Source of the DNA: an uncultured Shimia sp.
GTDB lineage: Bacteria > Pseudomonadota > Alphaproteobacteria > Rhodobacterales > Rhodobacteraceae
DNA: 64,000 nucleotides
Direction of reading: 5' to 3'
Assembly (NCBI RefSeq): GCF_947498095.1
Contig: NZ_CANMJE010000009.1
Location: 124,001-188,000, forward strand
The notes under the pieces were generated by a model. That model searched no databases, had not been told where the DNA came from, and saw nothing but the letters and a program-made list of their open reading frames with translations. Each line of letters starts with the position of its first letter. Positions within the stretch are counted from its first letter, which is position 1. The position numbers and the translations under genes are program-made. Shown here piece by piece: positions 17,326 through 24,739 of the stretch.

Positions 17326-18089
17326 TGTCTGTCGATAAACAACAGCTTTTGCAGTTCCTGCTGCGTCAGGGGGACAACACCCTGGTGCTCGGGCACCGCG
17401 TCTCGGAATGGTGTGGGCACTCGCCCATTCTGGAAGAGGATATCGCGCTGGCCAACACCGCGCTGGACCTGATTGGCCAGACGCAGATGTGGCTGGGCTA
17501 TGCCGCCGAAGTTCAGGGCGAAGGCAAAACCGCCGATGATTTGGCCTTCTTGCGCGACGCCTGGGATTTCCGCAATGTGCTCTTGGTCGAGATGCCGAAC
17601 GGCGACTTTGGTCAAACCTTGCTGCGCCAGTTCCTGTTTGACGCCTTTCAGTCGGTTCTGATGGGCCGGTTGATGAAGTCTTCGGACGAGCAAGTGGCAG
17701 CAATCGCGGCCAAGGCTTCGAAAGAGATTGCCTATCATGTTGAGCGCTCGGCGGACACCGTCGTTGGGCTGGGTGATGGCACCGAGGAAAGCCACGACCG
17801 TATGCAGGCGGCGCTTGAGTATCTCTGGCCTTATGCCGGCGAGATGTTTGAGAGCGACGACACCGATGCCGCGATGGCGGCGGCTGGGGTTGCACCCGAT
17901 CCGGCAGGTTTGCGCGAAGAGTACGACGCGCTGATTGGCAAGGTTTTAGGCGAAGCAACGCTGACCATTCCCGACAGCCGCTACAACCACAAAGGCGGGC
18001 GTAACGGGGCGATGCATACTGAGCATCTGGGGCATCTGCTCACTTCGATGCAGTGGCTGCAGCGTGCCTATCCTGGCTGCGAGTGGTAA
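17325..18089 (+). CDS. paaC: Phenylacetyl-CoA epoxidase structural subunit PaaC
   Basis: A 254-residue ferritin-like protein that forms the stable AC heterodimer. As in known PaaC proteins the di-iron ligands are degenerate: the region that in PaaA carries E-x-x-H reads ALDLIGQTQMWLGYAAEVQG. The segments GDNTLVLGHRVSEWCGHSPILEEDIALAN and YHVERSADTVVGLGDGTEESH are typical. It is located between paaB and paaD, with a 1-bp overlap upstream and a 5-bp gap downstream. Confidence 0.95.
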   Translation: MSVDKQQLLQFLLRQGDNTLVLGHRVSEWCGHSPILEEDIALANTALDLIGQTQMWLGYAAEVQGEGKTADDLAFLRDAWDFRNVLLVEMPNGDFGQTLLRQFLFDAFQSVLMGRLMKSSDEQVAAIAAKASKEIAYHVERSADTVVGLGDGTEESHDRMQAALEYLWPYAGEMFESDDTDAAMAAAGVAPDPAGLREEYDALIGKVLGEATLTIPDSRYNHKGGRNGAMHTEHLGHLLTSMQWLQRAYPGCEW

Positions 18090-18094
18090 CCACC

Positions 18095-18556
18095 ATGACG
18101 TCTGCTTCAGTGGAACAGGTCTGGGAATGGCTGGAAACCATTCCCGATCCCGAAATCCCCGTGATCACCATTGTCGATCTCGGCATCATCCGGAACGTGG
18201 AGTTGCATGATGAGACCTGTGTGGTCTCGGTGACGCCCACTTATTCGGGCTGCCCGGCGACTTCGATGATTAACATGGATATCGAGACCAAGCTGCGCGA
18301 TTGCGGGCTCGACAAGATCGAGATTAAGCAACAGCTGGCCCCGGCCTGGACCACGGACTGGATGACGGACAAGGCGCGCGATGCCTTGGAAAAATACGGG
18401 ATCGCCCCACCGCAACCAGCGGGCGGCCCAAAACGGTGCCCCCGCTGTGGCGGCGACCATCTCGAAAAGCTGAGCCAATTCGGCTCAACCCCATGCAAGG
18501 CACAATGGCGCTGTCAGGACTGTCTTGAACCATTTGAATATTTCAAGTGCATCTAG
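18095..18556 (+). CDS. paaD: Phenylacetate pathway maturation protein PaaD
   Basis: A 153-residue PaaD protein. The N-terminal DUF59/SufT-like domain has WEWLETIPDPEIPVITIVDLG and VSVTPTYSGCPAT with its conserved Cys. The C-terminal zinc-ribbon has CPRCGGD and CQDC (about residues 110-145). PaaD is thought to help assemble the iron or iron-sulfur centres of the epoxidase system. The ATG at 18095, 5 bp after paaC, is preferred; the frame is open to 18053 within paaC without homology. The paaE start follows after 12 bp. Confidence 0.93.
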   Translation: MTSASVEQVWEWLETIPDPEIPVITIVDLGIIRNVELHDETCVVSVTPTYSGCPATSMINMDIETKLRDCGLDKIEIKQQLAPAWTTDWMTDKARDALEKYGIAPPQPAGGPKRCPRCGGDHLEKLSQFGSTPCKAQWRCQDCLEPFEYFKCI

Positions 18557-18568
18557 GGAGGAACCTAA

Positions 18569-19645
18569 ATGGCACGTTTCCAGGATCTGGAAGTCACTGA
18601 CGTCCACAAGACCATTCGCGACGCCGTTGTCGTCACTCTTAAGCCCGTCAATGGCGCCGCTGAGGAATTTGATTTTACCCAAGGCCAGTACCTGACCTTT
18701 CGCCGCGACTTTGACGGCGACGAGTTGCGCCGATCTTATTCGATCTGCGCAGGCAAGGACGACGGCATTCTGCAAGTTGGCATCAAGCGCGTTGATGGCG
18801 GTGCATTTTCAACCTGGGCCAATGAAGACCTAAAGGTTGGCGACACGTTGCAGGCGATGTCCCCGATGGGCGGGTTCTTCACGCCGCTCGATGCAGCCAA
18901 TGATAAGACATATCTTGGCTTTGCCGGGGGTTCAGGCATCACGCCGGTCCTGTCGATTATCAAGACCACATTAACGCGCGAGCCGCAGTCGTCGTTCACG
19001 CTGATCTATGCCAACAAGGGCGTGAACACGATCATGTTCCGCGAAGAGCTTGAAGATCTGAAGAACACCTATATGGGCCGGTTCAACGTGATCCACGTGC
19101 TGGAAACCGACGCGCAAGAAATCGATCTGTTCACAGGGCTGGTCACCGAAGAAAAATGCGCTGAGCTGTTCAAGACCGGCTGGATCGACATTGAAAGCGT
19201 TGATACCGCGTTCATCTGTGGCCCCGAGCCGATGATGCTGGGCATTGCCGCCGCATTGCGCACGGCAGGTCTGAACGACGGGCAAATCAAGTTCGAACTG
19301 TTTGCCTCGGGCCAACCGGGTTGTGCGAAGAAGCCTGCCGTATCCAAGGATGCCGCATCCGGCACCAATCAGGCGACCGCCGCAATCACGCTGGATGGGG
19401 CAACACAGACGGTCGAGATGGCCAAGGACGTGACCATTCTGGATGCTGCACTGGGCAACAAGATGGACGCCCCGTTTGCCTGCAAGGCCGGAGTTTGTTC
19501 GACATGCCGCTGCCGTGTTCTGGAGGGCGAGGTCGACATGGTGGCAAACCACGCGCTTGAGGATTACGAAGTTGAAAAGGGCTATGTTCTGTCGTGCCAG
19601 TCCTACCCCGTCACCGACAACGTCGTTGTCGATTATGACCAATAA
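18569..19645 (+). CDS. paaE: Phenylacetyl-CoA epoxidase reductase PaaE
   Basis: A 358-residue electron-transfer subunit. The N-terminal FAD domain contains RRSYSICAG (flavin-binding RxYS). An NAD(P) domain follows (GFAGGSGITPVLSIIKTTL and CGPEPMMLG), then a C-terminal plant-type [2Fe-2S] ferredoxin domain with CKAGVCSTCRC and a later Cys in LSCQSYP. Electrons pass from NADPH through FAD and the cluster to the PaaA di-iron site. Domain order and length are standard. It is 12 bp after paaD and 12 bp before the additional ferritin-like gene, so that gene belongs to the same transcript. Confidence 0.96.
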   Translation: MARFQDLEVTDVHKTIRDAVVVTLKPVNGAAEEFDFTQGQYLTFRRDFDGDELRRSYSICAGKDDGILQVGIKRVDGGAFSTWANEDLKVGDTLQAMSPMGGFFTPLDAANDKTYLGFAGGSGITPVLSIIKTTLTREPQSSFTLIYANKGVNTIMFREELEDLKNTYMGRFNVIHVLETDAQEIDLFTGLVTEEKCAELFKTGWIDIESVDTAFICGPEPMMLGIAAALRTAGLNDGQIKFELFASGQPGCAKKPAVSKDAASGTNQATAAITLDGATQTVEMAKDVTILDAALGNKMDAPFACKAGVCSTCRCRVLEGEVDMVANHALEDYEVEKGYVLSCQSYPVTDNVVVDYDQ

Positions 19646-19657
19646 GGAGGTCTGATC

Positions 19658-20416
19658 ATGGCCGAAGATATGAGCATTGAAAGCTATCTCGCCGCAGGTG
19701 GCGTTCTGACCAACCCAACCAATGTGTCAGCTCGGTACCGCGCAGAACTGATGAAGCTGATGACCACCTTCGTGGATTCAGAGCTGGCCGGGGCTGCGGG
19801 CTTTGCCGACGTGATCAACGCCGGACCAGGCATCAAGGAGCGCATCGCCGCTGCCAAGATCGTGCTGGAAAAGACAGACAATGCCGACAAGGTGTTGAAA
19901 ATCATGGGTGAATTTGGTGTCGACGGAGATCGTTACGCCAACCATCACCCCTGGACCGCACGCCTGGCGCGCGACGCCGATATCGGCGCGAGCCGGACCG
20001 AACAGGACATGCGCCTGGCGGTGTTCAACTACCCGCTGCAGGGCTGGGCCGACGCGGTGGTGATGAACCTGCTGATGGGGCGTGCCGTGGCTGTACAAAT
20101 GGCCGAGTTTTCGATGGTGAGCTATCAACCGCTGGCCGAAGCCTTCCGCGCGATCGCCCCAGTAGAAGCGCGCCATGCAGAATTGGCAGAAGAGGGTGTG
20201 GCAAAACTGGCGGAAGCCGGTGACAACAGCGCCCTACAAGCAAGTGTCGACTATTGGTGGCCTCGTGTTGCGGCCTCTTTCGGTTCAGGAGAGTCAGCCA
20301 AGGCCGACAGTCTTAAGGCGATGGGCCTGCGCAAGACGCCCAACGCTGAGTTAAAGACCCGCTGGGAAGCCGAAACCAAGGCTGTCCTGGATAAGCTGGG
20401 CCTGCAAGCCAAGTAA
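19658..20416 (+). CDS. Additional PaaA/PaaC-like ferritin-fold protein at the end of the paa operon
   Basis: A 252-residue helical protein that resembles the phenylacetic-acid catabolic (PaaA/PaaC) family but is neither paaA nor paaC, both of which are present upstream. The helix equivalent to PaaA's first E-x-x-H reads IVLEKTDNADKVL, with Asn and Lys in the ligand positions. The second site keeps E170-A-R-H173 (PVEARHAELAEEG). So at most half a di-iron centre remains. Aromatic patches include NHHPW (95-99) and NYPLQGWAD (124-132). It sits 12 bp after paaE with a good ribosome-binding site (AAGGAGG). It may be an accessory epoxidase subunit, a scaffold, or a separate ferritin-like enzyme. Function unknown. 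Confidence 0.8.
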   Translation: MAEDMSIESYLAAGGVLTNPTNVSARYRAELMKLMTTFVDSELAGAAGFADVINAGPGIKERIAAAKIVLEKTDNADKVLKIMGEFGVDGDRYANHHPWTARLARDADIGASRTEQDMRLAVFNYPLQGWADAVVMNLLMGRAVAVQMAEFSMVSYQPLAEAFRAIAPVEARHAELAEEGVAKLAEAGDNSALQASVDYWWPRVAASFGSGESAKADSLKAMGLRKTPNAELKTRWEAETKAVLDKLGLQAK

Positions 20417-20423
20417 AAGGTGG

Positions 20424-20443
20424 GTCGGACAAGACTGTCCGAC
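20424..20443. terminator. Hairpin between the convergent paa operon and marR
   Basis: GTCGGACA pairs with TGTCCGAC around AGAC, an 8-bp perfect stem. There is no T run on either side, so it may slow or end transcripts from both convergent units only weakly, or protect mRNA ends. Confidence 0.4.
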
Positions 20444-20980
20444 TTACGAAGCCTCTTTCGCCATTGCGGGAGAGGCTTTTTGCTGGTCTTCAATCTTGTT
20501 GACGGTGCGCAACAGAACCTTGGAAAGCTGGTGAATTTGTTGAGCGTTCAGCGCCTGTTCCAGAAGTATTCGATCGTGCGCTGACACTGCCTCCATTGCG
20601 GTTTCTGCCTGAAGCTTGCCGTTGGGGGTGAGTTGTAGATAGCGACTGCGCTTGTCATCGGGATTGTCGACGCGGCGCACCAATTCCCCCTGCTCCAACT
20701 GCTTGATCACCTTGGTCATACCGCCCGTGGTGATCAGGATGGCATCGGCCAGTGCTGTCGGCGTCATGATCCAAGGCTCTGGCTGTCCCCTTAGCGTGAT
20801 CAGTGCCTCAAAGGCTGACGGGCTCAGGCCGTGCTCTGTCAGCAGCTCTCGGGTGCTCTCGACGACAAGATCATTCAACCGGATCAGACCCAGCATAACG
20901 CGCGTTTCCGGACGATCAAATTCAGGCCAATTGTCTGAGAAGTCCTGCAGCGTTGCGCTGAGTGTCGGTTTCTCGGTCAT
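20444..20980 (-). CDS. MarR-family transcriptional regulator, divergent from a PACE pump gene
   Basis: A 178-residue winged-helix regulator. MarR features are ALITLRGQPEPWIMTPTALADAILITTGGMTKVIKQLE as recognition region and LVRRVDNPDDKRSRYLQLTPNG as wing, flanked by long dimerisation helices. It is divergent from the PACE efflux gene over an 82-bp gap containing a near-palindrome at 21044-21055, so the likely target is its own promoter and the pump. Although it lies inside the phenylacetate region, nothing ties it to that pathway except position. It is convergent with the paa operon. Confidence 0.88.
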   Translation of the reverse strand: MTEKPTLSATLQDFSDNWPEFDRPETRVMLGLIRLNDLVVESTRELLTEHGLSPSAFEALITLRGQPEPWIMTPTALADAILITTGGMTKVIKQLEQGELVRRVDNPDDKRSRYLQLTPNGKLQAETAMEAVSAHDRILLEQALNAQQIHQLSKVLLRTVNKIEDQQKASPAMAKEAS

Positions 20981-21043
20981 ATCGAAGACCCTTCCCGCTT
21001 GAGTGGTGACACAGAGTGCCCTATACCTGCCCCAACAGTATAC

Positions 21044-21055
21044 CTTTCTAGTAAG
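21044..21055. promoter_or_regulatory. Candidate operator between marR and the PACE gene
   Basis: CTTTCTAGTAAG is a near-palindrome around CTAG (10 of 12 positions symmetric), 8 bp before the PACE ATG and 64 bp before the marR start. Position suits repression of the pump by the MarR protein. Pattern-based only. Confidence 0.35.
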
Positions 21056-21062
21056 CTAATCA

Positions 21063-21497
21063 ATGCGAACCGTTAAAGACCGCCTACGTCACACAATCAT
21101 GTTTGAAGGCATCGCCCTTGGGGTGGTGGCCACCGGAGGTGCGTGGCTAACGGGGCATTCCATGGCAGAGATTGGGTCACTGGGTGTGATGTTCAGTCTG
21201 CTCGCAATGGCGTGGAACTTTGTCTTCAATTGGCTGTTTGACCATTGGGATCTGAAGTATCGCGACATGGCCCCAAGAGGGCCGGGCATTCGGGTCGTAC
21301 ATGCCGTGCTGTTCGAAGCCTTTCTGGTGACCGTCGGAATTTTCCTGACCGCATGGTGGCTCACTATCGGCTATTGGGAAGCATTTCTGCTGGACCTTGG
21401 GTTTTCAGCGTTTTTTCTTGTCTATGCCTATGTGTTCAACTGGACATATGACGTGGTCTTTCCGGCACCCAGATCTGTGCCCGAGGCGCAGATCTAA
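21063..21497 (+). CDS. PACE-family efflux transporter (AceI-like, bacterial transmembrane pair)
   Basis: A 144-residue inner-membrane protein with four helices in two repeated hairpins. It resembles the PACE (AceI) family: RHTIMFEGIALGVVATGGAWLTGHS with the functionally important Glu in helix 1, and WNFVFNWLFDHWDLKYRD at the end of the first pair. The second pair carries RVVHAVLFEAFLV with another Glu and YAYVFNWTYDVVFP. AceI pumps chlorhexidine, and relatives export other biocides or, natively, polyamines. No good ribosome-binding site is seen before the ATG, so it could be nearly leaderless. Its end overlaps the convergent tetR gene by 4 bp. Confidence 0.88.
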   Translation: MRTVKDRLRHTIMFEGIALGVVATGGAWLTGHSMAEIGSLGVMFSLLAMAWNFVFNWLFDHWDLKYRDMAPRGPGIRVVHAVLFEAFLVTVGIFLTAWWLTIGYWEAFLLDLGFSAFFLVYAYVFNWTYDVVFPAPRSVPEAQI

Positions 21498-22090
21498 AGC
21501 GCTTTGACGCCGCCCAGAACCAGTTTCGTCACAAGATCCGCATAGTCTTCTCGGGCTTCCGTGCCGGACCCGCTGTTCCACATGTAATACCAATTCAGCA
21601 TGCCAAATACCGACATTGTCGTAGATCGCAACGTATTGGCATTATTTGAGAAATCGCCCGGAGACAGGGATTCCACGATGTTGCTGACAAAGGTTACCAT
21701 ATCGCGTTGATACCCGCGTAGCAGCTTTTGCTGATCCTCAGGCAAAGCCGTCATCGATCCAATCTGCACCTGATGTTCATAGTCGGCGCCCTGATAGGCC
21801 TTGAGCGTGGCAGACACCACGCTGCGCAGACTTTCTTCAGGCGAGAGGCCGTAAATATCGATGCCGCAGATCACATCCCGCAAAACGCGCAAATAGGTCT
21901 CGAGAATATCAAACAACAAGGCATCCTTGCTGTCGTAATAGTGGTAGATATTCGCTTTAGAGATCCCGCACTCACGCGCCAAAAGCGACATGGAGGCGCG
22001 GTCAAATCCTTCGGTGGCGAAAACCTTGGCGGCATTCTGCAGAATTTGCTCGCGCTTCTGGTCGTGGTCTTTTGCAATCGTGCGGGCCAA
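21494..22090 (-). CDS. TetR-family regulator of phenylacetate genes (PaaR-like)
   Basis: A 198-residue TetR repressor. The N-terminal helix-turn-helix is clear (KREQILQNAAKVFATEGFDRASMSLLARECGISKANIYHYYDSKDALL, residues 12-59), and the C-terminal helical ligand domain is variable. It is the last gene of the paaG-paaI-paaK-tetR operon, with 3 bp between paaK and this start. TetR proteins in this location commonly bind phenylacetyl-CoA and control paa genes. Two matching palindromes before paaG (24678) and paaZ (31043) are good candidate targets. Name assignment is by context. Confidence 0.88.
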   Translation of the reverse strand: MARTIAKDHDQKREQILQNAAKVFATEGFDRASMSLLARECGISKANIYHYYDSKDALLFDILETYLRVLRDVICGIDIYGLSPEESLRSVVSATLKAYQGADYEHQVQIGSMTALPEDQQKLLRGYQRDMVTFVSNIVESLSPGDFSNNANTLRSTTMSVFGMLNWYYMWNSGSGTEAREDYADLVTKLVLGGVKAL

Positions 22091-22093
22091 AAC

Positions 22094-23404
22094 TTACTCC
22101 TTGCTGCGGTTGTCGATAACACGAACCGCCTTGCCTTGGGAACGGGCCACCTCACCTGGATCGCCGATGATGATTTCGGTCGAGACCCCGATCATATCCT
22201 TGATCCGTTTCAACAGCATGCGCGAGGCGGCTGCTTTGCTGGCGCCATCGGCGGCACTGGGCAGGGCTTCAACGTAAACCCGCATCGCATCCATGCGCCC
22301 AGCGGTATAAAGCTCGATCTGAAAATGTGGAGAGATGCCACCGGTGGCGAGCACCTGTTCCTCAACCTGCGTTGGGAAGACGTTGACACCGCGCAGGATG
22401 ATCATGTCATCCGAACGTCCGGTAATTTTCTCCATCCGGCGCATTGAGCGCGCGGTGCCCGGCAACAGCCGCGTCAGGTCACGGGTGCGGTAGCGGATCA
22501 TCGGCAGACCTTCTTTGGTCAGCGTGGTAAAGACCAACTCGCCCATTTCCCCATCTTCGACCGGCTCACCGGTCACGGGATCGATGATCTCGGGGTAGAA
22601 GTGGTCTTCCCAGATGACCGGCCCATCCTTGGTCTCGACGCATTCGTTGGCGACACCCGGCCCCATGATCTCCGACAGGCCGTAGATATCAACCGCGTGC
22701 ATATCAAAGGCGGCTTCAACCTCTTTGCGCATGGCGTCAGTCCAGGGTTCGGCGCCGAAGATGCCGACAGACAAGCTGCATTCGCGAGGGTCCATGCCCA
22801 TCTTGTGATATTGCTCGAGGATGTTGAGCATGTAGGACGGGGTGACCATGATGCCATCGGGTTTGAAATCGGTGATAAGGCCCACCTGTTTCTCAGTCTG
22901 GCCGCCGCTCATCGGGACCACGGTCGCTCCAAGGCGCTCGATGCCATAGTGGGCGCCAAGACCACCGGTAAAGAGACCATACCCATAGGCGTTGTGCACC
23001 ATGTCGCCCTTGCGCAGACCCGCTGCACGCAGGGAACGCGCGACAAGATCAGCCCAGTTGTCGATATCAGTCTTGGTGTAGCCAACCACAGTCGCCTTGC
23101 CGGTCGTGCCGGATGAGGCATGCAGACGAATGATTTCCGAGCGCGGTACCGCAAAGAGACCAAACGGATAATTGTCCCGCAGGTCGTTCTTGTAAGTAAA
23201 AGGGAACTTGGACAGATCCTTGAGCGACTTCAGATCGTCGGGATGTACGCCAGCCTCGTCAAAGCGCTGCTTGTACATCGGGACATTTTCATAGGCGTGA
23301 CGCACCGACCATTGCATCCGCTCAAGCTGTAACGCACGGATTTCATCGACCGAGGCAATTTCGATCGGATCGAGGTCGGATTTGTTTGGGCTAAGGTCTT
23401 TCAT
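22094..23404 (-). CDS. paaK: Phenylacetate-CoA ligase
   Basis: A 436-residue AMP-forming ligase that activates phenylacetate to phenylacetyl-CoA, the first committed step. Landmarks are the P-loop-like LHASSGTTGKATVVGYT, NAYGYGLFTGGLGAHYG, the VDIYGLSEIMGPGVANEC adenylate-binding motif, and the C-terminal KITGRSDDMIILRGVNVFPTQVEEQ hinge with its catalytic Lys region near KAVRVIDNR. Length is typical (about 430-440). It lies 18 bp after paaI in the paaGIK-tetR operon. Confidence 0.97.
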   Translation of the reverse strand: MKDLSPNKSDLDPIEIASVDEIRALQLERMQWSVRHAYENVPMYKQRFDEAGVHPDDLKSLKDLSKFPFTYKNDLRDNYPFGLFAVPRSEIIRLHASSGTTGKATVVGYTKTDIDNWADLVARSLRAAGLRKGDMVHNAYGYGLFTGGLGAHYGIERLGATVVPMSGGQTEKQVGLITDFKPDGIMVTPSYMLNILEQYHKMGMDPRECSLSVGIFGAEPWTDAMRKEVEAAFDMHAVDIYGLSEIMGPGVANECVETKDGPVIWEDHFYPEIIDPVTGEPVEDGEMGELVFTTLTKEGLPMIRYRTRDLTRLLPGTARSMRRMEKITGRSDDMIILRGVNVFPTQVEEQVLATGGISPHFQIELYTAGRMDAMRVYVEALPSAADGASKAAASRMLLKRIKDMIGVSTEIIIGDPGEVARSQGKAVRVIDNRSKE

Positions 23405-23422
23405 GGCGTTCTCCTCGGCGGA

Positions 23423-23848
23423 TTATTCTTCAAATAGCTGGCCCTTGATCGCGCGGGAAAACCCCCGAAACTCTGCGATCTTGGTGCCGTCCTGATTGGT
23501 GACCTGAACGTCGCAGATACCACTGCGTCCGGTCAGGTTTGTTTCAATGGCGGTGGCTGTCAGCACGTCTCCGACACGACCCGGCGCGAGGTAGCTGATC
23601 ATATTGTGCTGGGCGACGGTAGACTGGTTGCGGCTGTTGCAAGCAAAGGCAAAGGCGCTGTCGGCGAGCGCAAAGGTGATGCCGCCGTGGCAGATTGCGT
23701 GACCGTTGGCGTGATCTTCTTGCACGGTCATTTGCAGGACCGCCTTGCCTTCATCCATCTCGACAATGGACATGCCCAGCATCTTGCTGGCGCGGTCGCC
23801 GGCCCACATTGCGGCGGCTGATTTCTCTGCGCGTTCCTTGGGCGTCAT
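23423..23848 (-). CDS. paaI: Hydroxyphenylacetyl-CoA thioesterase PaaI
   Basis: A 141-residue hot-dog thioesterase. The catalytic helix region NGHAICHGGITFALADSAFAFACNS carries the family's HGG and Asp. PaaI hydrolyses ring-hydroxylated phenylacetyl-CoA and related side products, freeing trapped CoA. It begins 2 bp after paaG, so the two are translationally coupled, and is followed by paaK. Confidence 0.94.
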   Translation of the reverse strand: MTPKERAEKSAAAMWAGDRASKMLGMSIVEMDEGKAVLQMTVQEDHANGHAICHGGITFALADSAFAFACNSRNQSTVAQHNMISYLAPGRVGDVLTATAIETNLTGRSGICDVQVTNQDGTKIAEFRGFSRAIKGQLFEE

Positions 23849-23850
23849 GC

Positions 23851-24636
23851 TTACTTTCCTTTAAAGACCGGTGCGCGTTTTTCGAGGAAGGCTGAGACAC
23901 CTTCCGCATAGTCCGCGCTTTCGCCACAGGTTTTCATTGCGTCGGCCTCAAGTTCAAGGTGATCTTTCAAAGTGTCCACTGCGGCGGCCTGAATACACTG
24001 CTTGGTCAGGCCAAGCCCGAGGGTCGGGCCGTTGGCGAGCATTTCTGCCTGAGCGCGGGCCGTTTTCATCAGAACCTCGTCAGCGACGGCCTTCCAAATC
24101 AACCCCCAATCTTCGGCTTGCTTGGCGGACAATGGTTGAGCCGTAAAGGCCAGCCCCTTGGCGCGCGCTTCGCCCAGCAGGCGCGGCAGATGCCAGCTGC
24201 CACCGGTGTCGGGGATTAGGCCGACCTTGGAAAACGACTGAATGAACTTGGCACTTTCGGCGGCAAATACCATGTCGCAGGCAAGCGCGAGGTTGGCCCC
24301 TGCACCCGCAGCCACACCATTGACGGCGCAGATCACAGGCAAGTTCAAAGAACGGATCAGGTTGACCAGAGGCGCATAAAAGGTGCGCACCGTTTTGCCG
24401 AGATCCGGCGGGCCATCCATTTTCGACGGGTCACGATCACCAAGATCTTGCCCGGCGCAGAACCCGCGACCAGCACCCGTCAAAAGGATCGCACGGGCGC
24501 CATTATCGCGCGCACTTTCGATTTCGGCGCGCAGGGCATAGTGCATTTCGTCATTGAAGGAATTCAGTCTGTCTGGGCGGTTCAGCGTGATTTCCACCCA
24601 GTTTCCATTGTCTTGCGCAAGAATCGTATCGCTCAT
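23851..24636 (-). CDS. paaG: Ring-1,2-epoxyphenylacetyl-CoA isomerase PaaG
   Basis: A 261-residue crotonase-fold isomerase that turns the epoxide into oxepin-CoA and also shifts double bonds later in the pathway. It shows the first oxyanion-hole stretch GAGRGFCAGQDLGDRD, the second oxyanion-hole stretch ICAVNGVAAGAGANLALACD, and FIQSFSKVGLIPDTGGSWHLPRL with the catalytic Asp. Length matches E. coli PaaG. It is the first gene of the paaG-I-K-tetR operon; the divergent fused hydratase/dehydrogenase starts 103 bp away, with a TetR-type palindrome between. Confidence 0.95.
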   Translation of the reverse strand: MSDTILAQDNGNWVEITLNRPDRLNSFNDEMHYALRAEIESARDNGARAILLTGAGRGFCAGQDLGDRDPSKMDGPPDLGKTVRTFYAPLVNLIRSLNLPVICAVNGVAAGAGANLALACDMVFAAESAKFIQSFSKVGLIPDTGGSWHLPRLLGEARAKGLAFTAQPLSAKQAEDWGLIWKAVADEVLMKTARAQAEMLANGPTLGLGLTKQCIQAAAVDTLKDHLELEADAMKTCGESADYAEGVSAFLEKRAPVFKGK

Positions 24637-24677
24637 GCCGTGCTCTCAGTTCGAAAATTTCAATCATGTTCTTGCAT

Positions 24678-24695
24678 AAACCGAACGGTTGGTCA
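24678..24695. promoter_or_regulatory. Candidate TetR/PaaR operator between paaG and the fadB-like gene
   Basis: On the minus strand this reads TGACCAACCGTTCGGTTT, identical at 15 of 18 positions to the palindrome before paaZ at 31043-31060. It lies 42 bp from the paaG start and 45 bp from the divergent gene start, and contains a TTGACC-like -35 element for paaG. Control by the local TetR protein is inferred. Confidence 0.6.
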
Positions 24696-24739
24696 ATAAA
24701 ACTCCGCAACTTGATTCTTAAAACGCGGAATTTTTGGGC

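Noticed and set aside
15661-17958. Long minus-strand open frame of about 765 codons
   Set aside because: It lies antisense to pcaF, paaA, paaB and paaC, whose products are certain; its translation has no family features and arises from GC-rich third positions.
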